Source: Herbiconiux moechotypicola (GTDB lineage: Bacteria > Actinomycetota > Actinomycetes > Actinomycetales > Microbacteriaceae). Taken from it: 64,000 nucleotides of DNA. Where the stretch lies: contig NZ_JANLCN010000008.1 of the NCBI RefSeq assembly GCF_024979255.1, positions 124,001-188,000 on the forward strand. Direction: 5' to 3'. Positions 24,545 to 33,670 of this stretch are shown piece by piece. A program made the translations under genes and the position numbers. Positions within the stretch are counted from its first letter, which is position 1. Each line of letters begins with the position of its first letter. The notes under the pieces are model-generated. The model searched no databases. It was not told where the DNA came from and saw only the letters and a list, made by a program, of their open reading frames with translations.

Positions 24545-24644
24545 GGTTCCAGTGTGGCGAGCGGATGCGCGGTGCGGCGCGGTCTGCGGGCCCCGCACCG
24601 CGCATCCGGCGGTCTGCCGTCGCGGAATGGCAGGATGTCGCCGC

Positions 24645-25058
24645 TCAGCGGCCCGGGAACGACGGCGGCGTGGGGTTGTTCGCGCGGATGACCTCGAGCC
24701 GGGCGCGGTACTCCACCTCGTCGATGTCGCCCTGCGCGAACCGCTCGGCGAGGGTCGCCTCGGCGCGGCGGCCGGGCTGCTCGGCGGCGAAGGCGCCTGA
24801 GCGCCAGGCCCAGGCGTTGCGGCGCCAGCGGCGGCCGACGGTGGCGAAGAGGATCGCGAACACGGCGATCCAGAACAGCGGGATGAGCACGAGCAGGAAC
24901 CAGGGCCCGCCGCCGAACCCCCACGGGTGGGCGACGGCGGCGGTGGTGGCGAGGGCGGTGATCACGGTGATCCAATCGGTCGGAGTCGGGCTCCGGCGGA
25001 ACCCGTGCGACGAGCCTCGCGGGTGCGCCGGGACGGGGCGTCCGCCGGCAGGAGTCAT
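24645..25058 (-). CDS. Small membrane protein with SHOCT domain
   Basis: 137 residues. Two hydrophobic segments (about 28-48 and 52-74, WFLLVLIPLFWIAVFAILF) are followed by a polar linker and a C-terminal SHOCT motif, LAERFAQGDIDEVEYRARL. SHOCT domains are short oligomerisation modules. It lies 31 bp downstream of the response regulator and may be co-transcribed with the two-component system, possibly as a membrane output or accessory. Confidence 0.78.
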   Translation of the reverse strand: MTPAGGRPVPAHPRGSSHGFRRSPTPTDWITVITALATTAAVAHPWGFGGGPWFLLVLIPLFWIAVFAILFATVGRRWRRNAWAWRSGAFAAEQPGRRAEATLAERFAQGDIDEVEYRARLEVIRANNPTPPSFPGR

Positions 25059-25089
25059 CTGCCCGACGGGGGTACTCCCGCGGGAGCAC

Positions 25090-25749
25090 TCACGGGCCGG
25101 GCTTCACCAGACCGGTGTCGTAGGCCGTGATCACGAGCTGCACGCGGTCGCGCGCCCCCAGCTTCGACATGACGCGCGACACGTGGGTCTTCGCGGTGAG
25201 CGGGCTGAGGTGGAGGCGGGCGCCGATCTCCTCGTTCGTCAGGCCCGAGCCCACCAGCGCGAGCACCTCGCGTTCGCGGGCCGTGAGCACGGCCAGGGGT
25301 GCCGCATCCGGAGCCGTCGCGAGGCCGTGCGAGAGCTGTTCGAGAAGGCGGCGGGTCACCCCGGGGCTCAGCAGGGCGTCGCCCTCGGCCACGACCCGCA
25401 CGGCGCGCAGCAGCTCGACGGGCTCGGTGTCCTTCACGAGAAATCCGCTCGCGCCCGCGCGGATCGCCCGCGCCACGTACTCGTCGAGCTCGAAGGTGGT
25501 GACGATCACGATGCGCGTGGCCGCGAGCGCCGGGTCGGCCGTGATGCGTTCGGTGGCCCACAGCCCGTCGCCGTCGGGCATCCGGATGTCCATGAGCAGC
25601 ACGTCGGGGCGGTGGCGCCGCACGAGCTCGACCGCGGCGGCGCCAGTGCCGGCCTCGCCGACCACGTCGAACCCGGGTTCGGACTCGAGCAGGGCGCGGA
25701 AGCCGCCGCGCACGAGCTGCTGGTCGTCGGCGAGGCCCACGCGGATCAC
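25090..25749 (-). CDS. NarL/LuxR-type response regulator
   Basis: 219 residues. Receiver domain with phosphorylatable Asp in VLLMDIRMPDGDG, conserved Thr in IVIVTTFELD and Lys in GFLVKDTEP; a C-terminal LuxR HTH, LTAREREVLALVGSGLTNEE and KTHVSRVMSKLGARDR. The GTG start at 25749 overlaps the stop of the kinase gene (GTGA), so the partners are translationally coupled. DNA targets are unknown. Confidence 0.93.
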   Translation of the reverse strand: MIRVGLADDQQLVRGGFRALLESEPGFDVVGEAGTGAAAVELVRRHRPDVLLMDIRMPDGDGLWATERITADPALAATRIVIVTTFELDEYVARAIRAGASGFLVKDTEPVELLRAVRVVAEGDALLSPGVTRRLLEQLSHGLATAPDAAPLAVLTAREREVLALVGSGLTNEEIGARLHLSPLTAKTHVSRVMSKLGARDRVQLVITAYDTGLVKPGP

Positions 25750-27224
25750 GGGGTGGCCCCGGGGGAGGAGGGCGGCGCGGTGGCGGCGGCGGGCGGTACG
25801 GTGGCGGTGGGCGGTGCGGATGCGCGGGGTGCGTCGGCGGCGGGCGGCGCGGATGCGCGGGGGAAAGTCGCGGAGACGCGGAAGCCGCCCGTGACGGGCG
25901 CGGCGGAGAAGGTGCCGCCGAGCAGGAGGGTGCGTTCGCGCATGCCGAGGAGCCCGCGGCCGGATCCGGCGGACGCTGCGGATGCGCGGTCCGCCGGGTC
26001 GTCCTGGTGATGCTGACGATCGATGCCTGCATCCGGATCGTGGTCGGCACCTCGATCCGGCCCGTCGACGACGTCGACACGGTACGAGTCGGCGGTGGCG
26101 GAGAGCGCCACCCGGGCGTGCGGCGTGCGGGCGTGGCGCAGCACGTTGGTGAGCGACTCCTGCACGATGCGGAAGACCGCGAGCTGCACGGACTGCGGGA
26201 CGGCCTGGGCCTCCGCTGCGGTGAGACGATCGTCGAGTTCCACCGACACCCCCTGCGCTCGCACGGATTCGATCAGCGACGGCAGCCGGGAGAGGTCGGG
26301 TTCGGGCACGAGAGGGGCGTGGGTGTCGCCGTCGCGGGCCGCCGGCGCATCCGGAGACCCGTCACGGAGAACGCCGAGCACCGCGCGAACCTCATCGAGC
26401 GCGGAGCGGCTGGTGGCCTTGATGACGGCGAGGGCCTTGGCCGCCTCCTCAGGTTTGGAGTCGATGAGGTGCAGGCCCACGCCCGCCTGCACGCTGATGG
26501 CCGAGAGCGAGTGGGCGAGCACGTCGTGCAGTTCGCGGGCGATGCGCACCCGTTCGGCCTGGGCCTCGGTGGCGCGGCGCTCGGCGGCGAGCCGGCGTGC
26601 CTCGGCGAAGCGCCGGCGGCGCGTGCGCACGCTCTCGCCCACCGCCACGCACAGCACCAGCGCGAGGCTGACCGCCACGACGAGCGCCGGCTGCCAGGGC
26701 ACCCGGAGCGCGATCCCGAGCACGAGTGTGACGAGCCACGCCGCGCCGAGCGAGCACCACGCCCAGAGCCGGGCGCCGCGCACGACGGCCCCCACGATCG
26801 CGAACGCGAGCGCGATGAACGGCGGGGCGGACTCGCCCGCCGTGACGAGCACGTAGGCGCCGGCCGAGGCGGAGACCACCGCGAAGGTGGGGCCGGGGAA
26901 GCGGCGGGCGAAGAGCAGCGCGAGGGCTCCGACGACGGCGAGGGCGAGGCGCGCGGCGAACTGCACAGGGTCGTCGACCGCCCCGGTGAACCATTCGCGC
27001 GGCCGCCAGCGGAACAGTGCCGCGGGCACCTGCACCACGAACGACACCACCACCGGCACCCACAGCGTGAGCCGCCGCGCCACGCGAGCCCTGTGCTGCT
27101 CGGCCTCCGCGGCCGGGCTGCCGGGCTCGGGTGCCGGGAGCGGCGCTCCGTCGGCGTCGTACCACCGCCCGAATCCGCCGCTCCACCCTCCCCGCCCTGA
27201 CCACGGCGACTCCGGATGCGGCAT
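25746..27224 (-). CDS. Sensor histidine kinase (NarL-partner, HisKA_3 type)
   Basis: 492 residues. An N-terminal region of about 85 polar residues precedes five or six membrane helices (about 45-190), then a dimerisation/phosphoacceptor segment with RVRIARELHDVLAHSLSAIS (His in ELHD) and a HATPase domain. The ATP-binding region is interrupted by a low-complexity Asp/Ala/Ser stretch before GRGLLGMRERTLLLGG. No large extracellular sensor is present, so it probably senses a membrane or intramembrane signal. The ATG at 27224 has a TACGAT box 6 bp upstream; longer starts to 27380 lack support. Confidence 0.9.
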   Translation of the reverse strand: MPHPESPWSGRGGWSGGFGRWYDADGAPLPAPEPGSPAAEAEQHRARVARRLTLWVPVVVSFVVQVPAALFRWRPREWFTGAVDDPVQFAARLALAVVGALALLFARRFPGPTFAVVSASAGAYVLVTAGESAPPFIALAFAIVGAVVRGARLWAWCSLGAAWLVTLVLGIALRVPWQPALVVAVSLALVLCVAVGESVRTRRRRFAEARRLAAERRATEAQAERVRIARELHDVLAHSLSAISVQAGVGLHLIDSKPEEAAKALAVIKATSRSALDEVRAVLGVLRDGSPDAPAARDGDTHAPLVPEPDLSRLPSLIESVRAQGVSVELDDRLTAAEAQAVPQSVQLAVFRIVQESLTNVLRHARTPHARVALSATADSYRVDVVDGPDRGADHDPDAGIDRQHHQDDPADRASAASAGSGRGLLGMRERTLLLGGTFSAAPVTGGFRVSATFPRASAPPAADAPRASAPPTATVPPAAATAPPSSPGATP

Positions 27225-27230
27225 GCCACG

Positions 27231-27236
27231 ATCGTA
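27231..27236 (-). promoter_or_regulatory. -10 box (TACGAT), probable leaderless start for the histidine kinase
   Basis: On the minus strand TACGAT is followed by 6 bp and the ATG at 27224. No ribosome site precedes the gene. Confidence 0.5.
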
Positions 27237-27450
27237 ACCCCGCCCCACCTGCCCCGACACCTCTCCCCGTCGCACCTCGCGCCCCCGCCCTACTCCCACA
27301 GGAGTACCCCGCCCACTCCACTCGCCCCCTCTTCCTCCCGCCTTGCCTCTCCCCTCCCGCGGCCTGCCTGACTCACTCACCCGCGCGAGCCTCTCGCCTC
27401 ACCCCATGCACGTGGCTCGAACCGATCGCGGGCCCTTCCCGATCGAGAGG

Positions 27451-27474
27451 GCGCAAAATGCCGCCATTTTGCGC
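27451..27474. promoter_or_regulatory. Perfect 10-bp inverted repeat in the gap upstream of the kinase
   Basis: GCGCAAAATG and CATTTTGCGC, separated by 4 bp, lie in the 435-bp gap 27225-27659 between two minus-strand genes, 227 bp upstream of the kinase start. It is AT-rich against its surroundings and could be an operator for the two-component system or a terminator for the operon ending at 27660. The rest of the gap is GC-rich and otherwise featureless apart from the 44-bp repeat at its far end. Confidence 0.55.
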
Positions 27475-27590
27475 GCGAAGCGACACTTCGTGACGGGTCG
27501 ATCGCGCGGCGCGGCGCGGCGGGGGAATGGGGCGGGTGAGGAGCAGGTGCGGGAGGCAATGCAGCGTAGCTAGGCGGGACGGGCGGGGGC

Positions 27591-27667
27591 CCGCGGCGGG
27601 GCTGCCCCGGGCGGGTCAGGCGGTGCGGCGGCCCCCGCGGCGGGGCTGCCCCGGGCGGGTCAGGCGG
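27591..27667. repeat. 44-bp tandem duplication across a stop codon
   Basis: CCGCGGCGGGGCTGCCCCGG-containing units start at 27591 and 27635 (33 bp identical, offset 44 bp). The second copy contains the stop codon of the dienoyl-CoA-reductase-like gene (27660-27662), so the gene end and its immediate downstream hairpin (CGGGGC-T-GCCCCG) are duplicated. The doubled hairpin may act as terminator of the five-gene operon. Confidence 0.75.
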
Positions 27668-29798
27668 GGCGGCGGGCGGCGTCGAGGGCCTGGCGGGTGG
27701 CGCGGACGGCGTCGACGCGGGTGGCGTCGAGGGCGCCGCCGACGCGTTCGTGGGAGACGCCGAGCTCGGCGAGACGGGCGCTCAGCGGGTCGTGCGACAC
27801 CTGCCCGGCGCAGACGATGACGGTGTCGGCGGCGATGAGCTCCCGCCGCCCGTCGGCGTGCAGAACCTCGACACCTGACGGTGTGATGCGCTCGTACGCG
27901 AGGTCCGACGCGAAGCGCACCCCCGCATCCCGCAGCTCGCCGAGGGCGACCCAGCGCGAGGTGATGCCCATCCCCGCCCCGAACTTGCCCGTGCGCCGCA
28001 GCAGCGTCACCTGCTCACCCGGCCGTGGAACGGATGCGCGGACCCGCGCCCGCTGCGGCAGTCCGGCCCCCTCGAGCGACACCCCCGCCTCCGGCAGCCC
28101 GTGGTGGCGCGCGAACGCCCGCGCCCGCACCGCCGGATCGCCCGGCAGCACGAGCAGCTTCGTCACATCGACCCCGATGCCGCCCCCGCCGATGATCGCC
28201 ACCCGCCCCTCGGGCACGCCCTCGTCGATCGCCCGCTCGTAGCTCAGCACGTGGGGGAGCGTGGCCCCCTCGATGTCGAGCGTGCGTGGCCTCACCCCGG
28301 TGGCCACCACGACCGAGTCGTATCCCGCCGCGGCGAGTTCGTCGGCGTCGGCCGCGTGCCCGAGGCGCACCTCGGCGCCGAGCCGGGCGAGGCGGTCGCG
28401 GTAGTGGTCGACGGTGAGGGCGTAGTCCTCCTTGGTCGGGATGCGCGCGGCCAGGCGGAACTGCCCGCCCAGCTCGGGCGCGGCCTCGAACAGCGTGACC
28501 GCGACGCCCCGCTCGGCGAGATCGGCCGCGGCGACCAATCCCGCGGGTCCGCCCCCGACGACGGCCACACGCCGACGCCCGGAGCCGCTGCCACCCTCCC
28601 GCACCACCGACGCCGGCAACGGGTACCGCCACTCGTTCGCGGCCCGTGGGTTCACCAGGCACGACACCGGCTGCATCGTGAACGACCGGTCGAGGCACGC
28701 CTGGTTGCACCCGATGCACGAGTTCACCTCGTGAAAGCGTCCCTCCCGCGAGAGCCCCACGATCGCCGCGTCGGCCAGGAACGGCCGCGCGAGCGCCACC
28801 GCCGAGATCCGTCCCCCGGCGAGCACGGCCTCCACGTCGCGCAGATCGGTGAGCCTGTTGCTCGCGATCACCGGCACCGCGGTCGGCGCCGACGGGTCGC
28901 CGGGCAGCGACACCGCCTCGGCCACCGCCTCCGCGTATCCCAGCCACGCCCCGTGCGGCACCGCGGCCTGCACCGTCGGCACCCGTGACTCGTGCCAGCC
29001 GATGCCCACGTTCAGCGCATCCGCCCCCGCCCGCACCAGCGCCCGTGCCAGCGCCGCCGTCTCTTCGGGCGTGGTGGACCCCGGCACGAGGTCGGCACCC
29101 GAGAGGCGCACGATCACGGGCACGTCGAACCCCACCGCCTGCCGCACCTCGCGCAGCACCTCCACCGCGAACCGCTGCCGGCGCACGGCGTCGCCGCCCC
29201 AGCCGTCGTCGCGCCGGTTCGTCACCGGCGAGCAGAACTGGTTGATGAGATACCCCTCCGACGCCATGATCTCCACGGCGTCGAACCCCAGCTCGACCGC
29301 CCGCGCGGCGGCCCGCCCGAAGTCGGCGATGGTGCGCGCGATGCCCTCCTCGTCGAGTTCGACGGGCACCGATGCTCCCGCGGCCCGCCACGGCAGCGGC
29401 GACGGGGCGACCGGATGCACGGGCCGGCCCTCCGCATCCGTCACCCCCTCCAGCAGGGCGTAGCGCCCCGCGTGGAAGAGCTGCGCCGCCAGGAACCCGC
29501 CCGCCTCGTGCACCGCCGCGGCAGCGTGGGCGAAGCGGGCGTCGCCGGCCGGGTCGCCGAGCACGCTGAAGTCGTGGGCGCCGCACCCCTCCGGGTTGAC
29601 GGCGAGTCCGCCCGTGATGAGCAGCGACGCTCCGCCGCGCACCCGCTCGGCGTAGTAGGCGGCGAGCGCGACCCCGCCGTCGTCGAGGGTCTCGAGGCCG
29701 GTGTGCATGCTGCCGGCCACCACCCGATGCGGCAGCTCGAGCGCCCTGAGCCGCCATGGCGTGAAGGTGCGCTCCAGCGCCGGCGTCGGCTTCGGCAT
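27660..29798 (-). CDS. Old-yellow-enzyme / 2,4-dienoyl-CoA reductase-like flavoprotein (candidate AnsM-type step of cyclohexanecarboxyl-CoA synthesis)
   Basis: 712 residues. The N-terminal FMN TIM barrel has active-site residues as in FadH: tyrosine in SEGYLINQF and histidine in GIGWHESRVPT; substrate loop DGWGGDAVRRQRF. A [4Fe-4S] cluster motif follows, CIGCNQACLDR...C, then a FAD/NAD(P) domain with VVGGGPAGLVAAADLAERGV. An extra segment of about 30 residues sits before TLLRRTGKFG. FadH-type enzymes reduce 2,4-dienoyl-CoA. Here it is last in an operon of EPSP-synthase-like, ligase, acyl-CoA dehydrogenase and SDR genes, the set used to reduce shikimate-derived dienoyl-CoA rings in ansatrienin producers. 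Starts 10 bp after the SDR stop. Confidence 0.88.
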   Translation of the reverse strand: MPKPTPALERTFTPWRLRALELPHRVVAGSMHTGLETLDDGGVALAAYYAERVRGGASLLITGGLAVNPEGCGAHDFSVLGDPAGDARFAHAAAAVHEAGGFLAAQLFHAGRYALLEGVTDAEGRPVHPVAPSPLPWRAAGASVPVELDEEGIARTIADFGRAAARAVELGFDAVEIMASEGYLINQFCSPVTNRRDDGWGGDAVRRQRFAVEVLREVRQAVGFDVPVIVRLSGADLVPGSTTPEETAALARALVRAGADALNVGIGWHESRVPTVQAAVPHGAWLGYAEAVAEAVSLPGDPSAPTAVPVIASNRLTDLRDVEAVLAGGRISAVALARPFLADAAIVGLSREGRFHEVNSCIGCNQACLDRSFTMQPVSCLVNPRAANEWRYPLPASVVREGGSGSGRRRVAVVGGGPAGLVAAADLAERGVAVTLFEAAPELGGQFRLAARIPTKEDYALTVDHYRDRLARLGAEVRLGHAADADELAAAGYDSVVVATGVRPRTLDIEGATLPHVLSYERAIDEGVPEGRVAIIGGGGIGVDVTKLLVLPGDPAVRARAFARHHGLPEAGVSLEGAGLPQRARVRASVPRPGEQVTLLRRTGKFGAGMGITSRWVALGELRDAGVRFASDLAYERITPSGVEVLHADGRRELIAADTVIVCAGQVSHDPLSARLAELGVSHERVGGALDATRVDAVRATRQALDAARRPA

Positions 29799-29808
29799 GA
29801 CGCTCAGG

Positions 29809-30645
29809 TTACGCCTCGCCGGAGCCGAACACGGCGGCGCGCAGCTCGCCGGTGGTGTCGGCCCAGTACGGGGGCGCGACGACCGTGAGCCCGCCGTCGA
29901 CGCTCAGCACCTGCCCGGTGATGTAGCCGGCCTTGGCCGAGAGCAGGAAGTCGGCCGCGTCGGCCATGTCGTCGGCCGTGCCCGGGCGCCCCAGCGGGAT
30001 CTTCTCGAACACCGTCTCGATCGGAGCCATGCCCGGCACGCGGTTGTAGAAGTAGTCGAGCGAGTCGGTGTCGATGAGGCCGCCGTTCACCGCGTTGACC
30101 GTGATGCCGCGGGGCCCGTACTCGGCCGCCATGAACTTCACGTAGGCCTCGTTCGCTGCCTTGGCCGCGCCGAGCGCCGCGTAGGTGGGGAAGGCGCGCA
30201 GCGACCCGTAGCTGGTGATGGTGACGATGCGCCCGCCCCGGTCCATCAGCTCGGCGGCGCGCACGGCGCCCAGCACGAAGGAGCGGGTGTTGGTGGCGTA
30301 GCTGCGGTCGAGGTGGTGCGTCTTCAGTTGCGACACGGGCTTGAAGGCGCTCGCCGCGGCGTTGGCCACGAAGGCGTCGAGGCGGCCGTACTCCTCGGCC
30401 ACCCGGTCGAAGAGCGCGGCGATGTCGTCGGGCTGCTCGATGTCGGCCTGCACCGTGATGCCCGAACCGCCGGCGGCCACCACGTCGGCGAGCGACTCCT
30501 CGGCGAGGTCGGCGTTCACCTTGTAGTTCACCACCACGGCGGCACCCTGCGCGCCGAGCTTCTGGGCGAGCAGGCGACCGATGCCGCGCGAGGCTCCGGT
30601 GATGACCACCACGCGGGGTGCGGATGCGGGGGTGCCGTCGGTCAT
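29809..30645 (-). CDS. SDR enoyl reductase of ChcA/FabL type (candidate 1-cyclohexenylcarbonyl-CoA reductase)
   Basis: 278 residues, the length reported for ChcA (about 280). Cofactor motif TGASRGIGRLLAQ; ANAAASAFKP in place of NNAG. The active site reads SYGSLRAFPTYAALGAAK: the tyrosine (Y155) is six residues from the lysine (K162), the Y-x6-K spacing of enoyl reductases such as FabI/FabL rather than the usual Y-x3-K. The following NAVNGGLIDTDSL is also FabL-like. It should reduce a conjugated ring or enoyl thioester with NADPH. ATG overlaps the acyl-CoA dehydrogenase stop by 4 bp. A fatty-acid elongation role is the alternative. Confidence 0.85.
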   Translation of the reverse strand: MTDGTPASAPRVVVITGASRGIGRLLAQKLGAQGAAVVVNYKVNADLAEESLADVVAAGGSGITVQADIEQPDDIAALFDRVAEEYGRLDAFVANAAASAFKPVSQLKTHHLDRSYATNTRSFVLGAVRAAELMDRGGRIVTITSYGSLRAFPTYAALGAAKAANEAYVKFMAAEYGPRGITVNAVNGGLIDTDSLDYFYNRVPGMAPIETVFEKIPLGRPGTADDMADAADFLLSAKAGYITGQVLSVDGGLTVVAPPYWADTTGELRAAVFGSGEA

Positions 30646-31838
30646 GAGGTCGCCTTTCGGGTTGTAGCAGTGTCAGCTGCGGCGGCGGCCTCGGCGAGCA
30701 CCGCTCGCGCCACCACCGTCTTCTGGATCTCGTTCGTGCCCTCTTCGAAGCGCTGCGCCCGCGCATCCCGGTACACCCGCTCGATCGCGTTGCGGTGCCA
30801 GTAACCCTGGCCGCCGTGCACCTGCAGCGCCTTGTCGGTCACCCGCGCGAGCATGTCGACGGCCACGATCTTCGACGCGCTCGACAGCGCGGCCGCGTCG
30901 GCACGCCCCTCCTCATAGGCGCGTGCGGCCTCGAGCACGAGCGCCCGCGCCGCGGCGATGTCGGCGTAGTTCTCGGCGAGATAGGCCTGGATGACCGGCC
31001 TCGTGGCGAGCTTCTTGCCGAAGGTCTCTCGCGCGAGCGCGTACTCGACCGCGAGCTCCTGGGCCCGCTCGGCGAGCCCCACGGCGCTCATCGCCACCGA
31101 CACCCGGCTCGGCAGCAGGAAGCCGCCGAGCGCGACGTCGAGCCCTTGCCCCTCCTCGCCGATGCGCGCCGACACGGGCACTGGGGTGTCGGTGAAGCGC
31201 AGGATGGCGTGGTCGGTGCCGCGCACCCCCATGGTCTCGGAGTCGTCGATCACCTCGGCGCCCGGCAGCCCCGTGTTCGGCACGAGCAGCGCGACCGTGC
31301 CGGCGGCGCCGTCGGCCGTGCTCGTCCCCTCCAGCCGCGCGAACAGCAGCCAGTAGTCGCATTTCACGCCGAAGGTGATGAGGTGCTTCTCGCCGTTCAG
31401 CAGGTACACGTCGCCCTCGCGGCGCACGGTCGAGCGGATGTCGGCCCCGGTGCCGGCCGTGGCCTCGGTGAGCGTGAACGCCACGAGCTTCTCGCCCGAC
31501 ACCGACTGGGCGAGCACGGCCCGCTGCGACTCGTCGACGAAGGGCTCGAGGGCGCGCCACAGCCCGTTGTTCACATGCACGAGCATCCGGATCGACCCGT
31601 GCGAGCGCGACACGATCTCGAGCAGCTCGAGGTAGCGCGAGAACGGGATGCCGCGGCCGCCGAGCTCCGCGGGCGCGGCGAGGCTCAGCCAGCCGTTGTC
31701 GCGCAACTCCTCATAGAGCTCGCGCGGCACGTCACCCTCGGCCTCGATGCGCTCGGCCCACGCCTCACCGGGCCCGGTCACCCACGCCTCGATCTCGCTC
31801 TTGAGGGCCGCGAAGGCCTCCTCGTCGATGGTGCTCAC
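30642..31838 (-). CDS. Acyl-CoA dehydrogenase (candidate AnsL-type)
   Basis: 398 residues with the standard three-domain fold: FAD-binding LTEATAGTGADIRSTVRREG (about 118-137), VMGVRGTDHAIL-like middle domain, and C-terminal LQVHGGQGYWHRNAIERVYR. The EGTNEIQ motif near residue 365 supplies the catalytic glutamate of medium/short-chain enzymes. In the cyclohexanecarboxyl-CoA pathway an acyl-CoA dehydrogenase homologue is part of the five-gene set; whether it oxidises or reduces there is debated, so only the family is certain. GTG start overlaps the upstream ligase stop. Confidence 0.9.
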   Translation of the reverse strand: MSTIDEEAFAALKSEIEAWVTGPGEAWAERIEAEGDVPRELYEELRDNGWLSLAAPAELGGRGIPFSRYLELLEIVSRSHGSIRMLVHVNNGLWRALEPFVDESQRAVLAQSVSGEKLVAFTLTEATAGTGADIRSTVRREGDVYLLNGEKHLITFGVKCDYWLLFARLEGTSTADGAAGTVALLVPNTGLPGAEVIDDSETMGVRGTDHAILRFTDTPVPVSARIGEEGQGLDVALGGFLLPSRVSVAMSAVGLAERAQELAVEYALARETFGKKLATRPVIQAYLAENYADIAAARALVLEAARAYEEGRADAAALSSASKIVAVDMLARVTDKALQVHGGQGYWHRNAIERVYRDARAQRFEEGTNEIQKTVVARAVLAEAAAAADTATTRKATS

Positions 31839-33670
31839 AGTGCCATGCTCTCCTGTTCCGTGTCATCGCGCGCGCCGGCCGCGGCGCGCGCCTCTCCGGC
31901 GAGCTGCGCGGCGATCCGCTCGCGCAGCAGGTTCTTCTGGATCTTGCCGACCGGGTTGCGCGGCAGCCCGTCGATGGTCTCGAGCCGCTCGGGCCAGTAG
32001 TACTTCGACACCGCGGCCTCGGCCAGGTAGGCCTGCATCACCTCGAAGGCGAGCGGATGCGCGGGGTCGGCGGGCACCACGAACGCGCAGGCGCGCTCGC
32101 CGAGCCGAGCGTCGGGCATGGCCACGATGGCCACGTCGCGCACGAGCGGGTGGGCGAACAGCAGGTTCTCGATCTCGACCACGGGCACCTTCTCACCGCC
32201 CCGGTTGATGACGTCTTTCACGCGCCCGGTGATGTGCAGGTAGCCGGCCTCGTCGACGATCGCGAGGTCGCCGGTGCGGTACCAGCCGTCGGCGGTGAAC
32301 ACCTCGGCGGTGAGATCGGGCCGGTCGAGGTAGCCGAGGAACATCGTGGGTGAGTGCAGCTCGTAGTGTCCCTCGCGGCCGGCGGTGAGCTCCACGCCCT
32401 CGTCGTCGACGATACGGATGCGGATGCCGGCGAGCGGACGCCCGTCGCTGCCCCAGGCGGAGCCCGGCGGGTCGGTGGGCGCCGAGAGCGTGCCGAGGCA
32501 AGTCTCGGTGGTCCCGAATGCGCCGCAGACCGCGGTGCCGAGCACCCGGGTGGCGCGCTCGGCGAGCTCGCGGGGCACCGCGGCACCGGTCGCCACGAAG
32601 ATGCGGAGCGTCGCGGGAGCGGCGGCACCCTGCTCGACCCGGTCGACGAGGTCCATGAGAAACGGTGTGGCCGCCTGCACGAACGCGGCCCCGGCTCCGG
32701 GCGTGCCGACGGTGGTGGTGTCGTCGCGTGGCCGGAACACCTGGTCGAGCGCGACATCGGGGTTCCAGATCGGCTGCACCACGCTCGCCACCCCGAGCCG
32801 CCAGCTGAGCAGGAGGCCGTAGAGGAAGCCCGTCTGGTGGGCCAGCGGCGAGGGGATGTAGACGCGGTCGCCGCCCGTGAGCCCGAGGTGCGCCACCTCC
32901 ATCGCGGTGGCGGTGCCGAGGGTGCGGTGCAGGTGCTGCACGCCCTTCGGCTCGCCGGTGGTGCCCGAGGTGAACAGCAGCTGGGCCACGTCGTCGCCGC
33001 CGGGACGACGTGCGAGAAGGGCGGATGCGTCCACCCGCGTCGCGGCATCGGCCAGGGCGGCGTCGAAGTCGCGCGCCTCCCATCCGGTGGCCGCGGTCAC
33101 CGCGGCGGTCGTGGAGGTCACGGCCTCGAGAGGCTCGGCCACGCCCTCGGCGCCCGCTCGCGCGCGGCCGTCGGGCCCGTGGTCGGAGAGCACCAGCACG
33201 TGCTCCACCAGGAGCGGGAGCCCGCGCTCGGCCGCCTCGCCCACCACCGCTCCGAGTTCGCCGGCGTGCAGGCGCTTGCGGAACGACCGCGGCACCACGA
33301 GCACCCGCGCCTTCGAGCGCGAGAGCACCATGGCCACCTCGCGCGCCCCGAACACCGGCATGATCGGGGCGACGACCGCGCCGATCTGCAGCACCCCGAG
33401 CGTCAGCGACACGCACTCGGCCCAGTTCGGCAGCTGGAAGGCCACCGACTCGCCGCGCTGCACCCCGAGCTCGAGCAGCAGTGTCGAGATGCGGTCGGCC
33501 TCGGCGCGGAGCTCCGCCCAGCTCAGCGTGAGAGGGCGATCGCCCACCTCGATGACCGCGGCCTCCGCATCCGTGGTGCCGCCCGCCAGGAGGTCGACCG
33601 GTTCGGTGAGACCGCCCAGGGCGCTGAAGTCGCCCGCACCCGTGCCCTCGCCGGGCGCCGCCGTGCTCAC
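31835..33670 (-). CDS. Acyl-CoA ligase, AMP-binding (candidate AnsJ-type)
   Basis: 611 residues. Adenylation motifs: LLFTSGTTGEPKGVQHLH (P-loop), FGTTETCLGTL, GWYRTGDLAIVDEAG, VKDVINRGGEKVPVVEIE, and the C-terminal catalytic lysine in NPVGKIQKN. The pattern is closest to cyclohexanecarboxylate/benzoate-type ligases of degradation and CHC clusters. It would activate a shikimate-derived cyclic acid to its CoA thioester. GTG start at 33670, overlapping the EPSP-synthase-like stop (GTGA); the very long upstream reading frame in the same phase is a shadow of the neighbour. Confidence 0.9.
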   Translation of the reverse strand: MSTAAPGEGTGAGDFSALGGLTEPVDLLAGGTTDAEAAVIEVGDRPLTLSWAELRAEADRISTLLLELGVQRGESVAFQLPNWAECVSLTLGVLQIGAVVAPIMPVFGAREVAMVLSRSKARVLVVPRSFRKRLHAGELGAVVGEAAERGLPLLVEHVLVLSDHGPDGRARAGAEGVAEPLEAVTSTTAAVTAATGWEARDFDAALADAATRVDASALLARRPGGDDVAQLLFTSGTTGEPKGVQHLHRTLGTATAMEVAHLGLTGGDRVYIPSPLAHQTGFLYGLLLSWRLGVASVVQPIWNPDVALDQVFRPRDDTTTVGTPGAGAAFVQAATPFLMDLVDRVEQGAAAPATLRIFVATGAAVPRELAERATRVLGTAVCGAFGTTETCLGTLSAPTDPPGSAWGSDGRPLAGIRIRIVDDEGVELTAGREGHYELHSPTMFLGYLDRPDLTAEVFTADGWYRTGDLAIVDEAGYLHITGRVKDVINRGGEKVPVVEIENLLFAHPLVRDVAIVAMPDARLGERACAFVVPADPAHPLAFEVMQAYLAEAAVSKYYWPERLETIDGLPRNPVGKIQKNLLRERIAAQLAGEARAAAGARDDTEQESMAL

